DNA of 6,170 nucleotides from Bdellovibrionaceae bacterium UBA2466 (GTDB lineage: Bacteria > Bdellovibrionota > FAC87 > UBA2466). The stretch is taken from positions 1 through 6,170 of the forward strand of contig DDPO01000148.1 in assembly GCA_002342225.1 (NCBI GenBank). The letters are read 5' to 3'. The translations under genes and the position numbers were made by a program. How positions within the stretch are numbered: the first letter of the stretch is position 1; the number at the start of each line of letters is the position of its first letter. Of this stretch, positions 6,118 through 6,170 are shown in pieces. The notes beneath the pieces were generated by a model, which did not search any database, was not told the DNA's origin, and saw nothing but the letters and a program-made list of their open reading frames with translations.

Positions 6118-6170
6118 ATTTAATGCCCCCCCGAACCCCCTTCAGAATTTTCAGTGGCTTTTGGCACCCA

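Noticed and set aside
5921..6118. Minus-strand 65-codon reading frame starting MAEGERLELSRPCG
   Set aside because: It is the antisense of the tRNA-Ser gene and of the end of the aminomutase gene. Serine tRNAs read backwards commonly give this GERLELSRPCGR type of false protein.
6118..6170. Terminator or second RNA gene after the tRNA
   Set aside because: No stable stem followed by a T run and no second cloverleaf could be found in the 53 remaining bases.

Overview
The window reads as an ordinary stretch of chromosome from a Gram-negative-type bacterium with moderate-to-low GC. One family assemblage points loosely towards a Bdellovibrionota/deltaproteobacterial-like lineage: an anchored penicillin-acylase-family Ntn hydrolase, a long YihY/BrkB protein with a C-terminal domain, and a short KamA-family protein. 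This taxonomic guess rests on gene content and style only and is weak. There are no insertion sequences, phage structural genes, CRISPR repeats or other clear mobile-element signs.

Layout. At the left, on the minus strand, lies a HAD-superfamily phosphatase-like gene (716 to 1, running off the window). A 114-base intergenic region with a 7-5-7 inverted repeat and a candidate extended -10 promoter separates it from a rightward cluster of four genes. These encode a small YvlD/PF04020 four-helix membrane protein (831-1259), a membrane-anchored penicillin-acylase-family hydrolase (1281-3644), a YihY/BrkB multi-spanning membrane protein (3675-5000), and a KamA/EpmB-type radical SAM protein (5010-5981). 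The gaps are 21, 30 and 9 bases and I see no terminator between them, so one transcript is likely. A complete tRNA-Ser(CGA) with an encoded CCA follows at 6032-6117. The last 53 bases hold nothing I can name.

How the genes may work together. The first three products of the cluster are all envelope proteins: a small integral membrane protein, an anchored hydrolase whose catalytic part should face the periplasm, and a six-helix inner-membrane protein. The fourth is a soluble PLP/[4Fe-4S]/SAM enzyme that isomerises lysine or a lysyl residue. Its residues mix features of free-lysine 2,3-aminomutase (KamA) and of the EF-P-modifying enzyme EpmB. No EF-P, EpmA or beta-lysine-using gene lies in the window, so its substrate is undecided.

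I did not find a clearly new multi-gene system. The points most worth a second look are the KamA/EpmB hybrid character, the intergenic palindrome, and the hydrolase start, which lacks a ribosome binding site and is separated from the upstream gene only by one in-frame TAG and seven codons.
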